From: Streptosporangium carneum | Lineage (GTDB): Bacteria; Actinomycetota; Actinomycetes; Streptosporangiales; Streptosporangiaceae | Assembly: GCF_027922005.1 (NCBI RefSeq) | Contig: NZ_BSEV01000041.1 | Span: forward strand, 1-60,331 | Direction: 5' to 3' | DNA: 60,331 nt | Part shown: piece by piece, positions 60,223-60,331 of the stretch | How the letters are laid out: each line of letters opens with the position of its first letter | How positions within the stretch are numbered: position 1 is the stretch's first letter | Made by a program: the position numbers and the translations under genes | The notes under the pieces: generated by a model | The model's input: the letters and a program-made list of their open reading frames with translations, nothing else | Databases searched by the model: none | Told to the model about the DNA's origin: nothing

Positions 60223-60331
60223 TCACATCGGGACCCATTCGGTGGAGACGGTGACCTCGCGCAGGATGTCGGGGACGGGGTCGACGCCGATGCCGGGGCC
60301 GGTGGGGACGGGCAGGTGGCCGTTCTGCAGG
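60223..60331 (-). CDS. C-terminal fragment of mandelate racemase/muconate lactonizing enzyme family (enolase superfamily) gene, cut by window edge
   Basis: 35 codons remain, ending HLPVPTGPGIGVDPVPD and REVTVSTEWVPM. The PxGPGxGVxxD segment is characteristic of the last strand of enolase-superfamily dehydratases and racemases such as MR/MLE or galactonate dehydratase types. Convergent with the acyl-CoA synthetase. The start and active site lie outside the window. Confidence 0.6.
   Translation of the reverse strand, partial: LQNGHLPVPTGPGIGVDPVPDILREVTVSTEWVPM

Overview
This 60.3-kb window is very GC-rich chromosomal DNA from a filamentous actinomycete. Streptosporangiaceae or a close relative is the best guess, but that is an inference from gene content. 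The clues are a DUF574-type methyltransferase, polyphosphate glucokinase, an XRE-DUF5753/DUF397 pair, PRC-barrel and DUF5709 stress proteins, PAC2, large NB-ARC/TPR proteins, an M6 metalloprotease, a GH18 chitinase with two chitin-binding domains, a terpene synthase, GTG starts and many apparently leaderless promoters. I see no rRNA, tRNA, CRISPR array, insertion sequence, phage or conjugation gene.

Layout. 0.2-7.2 kb: F420-dependent oxidoreductase and methyltransferase (coupled), three small exported proteins, an ABC-F ATPase with iterated inverted repeats upstream, and polyphosphate glucokinase. 7.4-11.3 kb: HrpA-type RNA helicase. 11.3-14.4 kb: a tandem duplicate of secreted two-domain proteins (aerolysin-like beta-hairpin module plus ricin-type beta-trefoil) with duplicated leaders. 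14.5-21.6 kb: HAD phosphatase, DUF5709 protein, two ArsR/SRPBCC modules (one fused, one split), an ANTAR-PAS-PAS-PP2C phosphatase and an SMI1/KNR4 protein. 21.7-24.8 kb: Nudix hydrolase, a non-coding array of 16 degenerate ~25-bp repeats, a small unknown protein and the XRE/DUF397 pair. 24.8-30.6 kb: two PRC-barrel paralogues behind sigma-B-like promoters, an ABC exporter divergent from its MarR regulator, and an epoxide hydrolase divergent from a WYL regulator. 31-38.4 kb: a degenerate amidohydrolase, a secreted M6 protease, a membrane-anchored STAND/TPR ATPase and a tyrosine phosphatase. 38.4-44.6 kb: Gfo/Idh oxidoreductase, PAC2 protein, ankyrin protein, class I terpene synthase, a second NB-ARC/TPR protein and a 59-codon gene. 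44.6-51.1 kb: an ABC permease coupled to a hydrolase-ABC ATPase fusion, a polytopic membrane protein, and CopD/CopC copper genes. 51.4-60.3 kb: chitinase, short-chain dehydrogenase, EamA transporter, TetR regulator, orphan histidine kinase, acyl-CoA synthetase and the 3' end of an enolase-superfamily gene.

Themes. Secreted proteins (lectin-like pair, M6 protease, chitinase, small exported proteins) suit a soil saprophyte attacking polymers or other cells. Several regulators sit divergently beside their likely targets with palindromes in the promoter. Three genes share a GTTT-N13/14-GGGTAG promoter, suggesting a local stress regulon. Convergent neighbours are usually separated by strong hairpins, but two convergent pairs overlap by about 43 bp. 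All product names come from reading motifs by eye; no database search was run.
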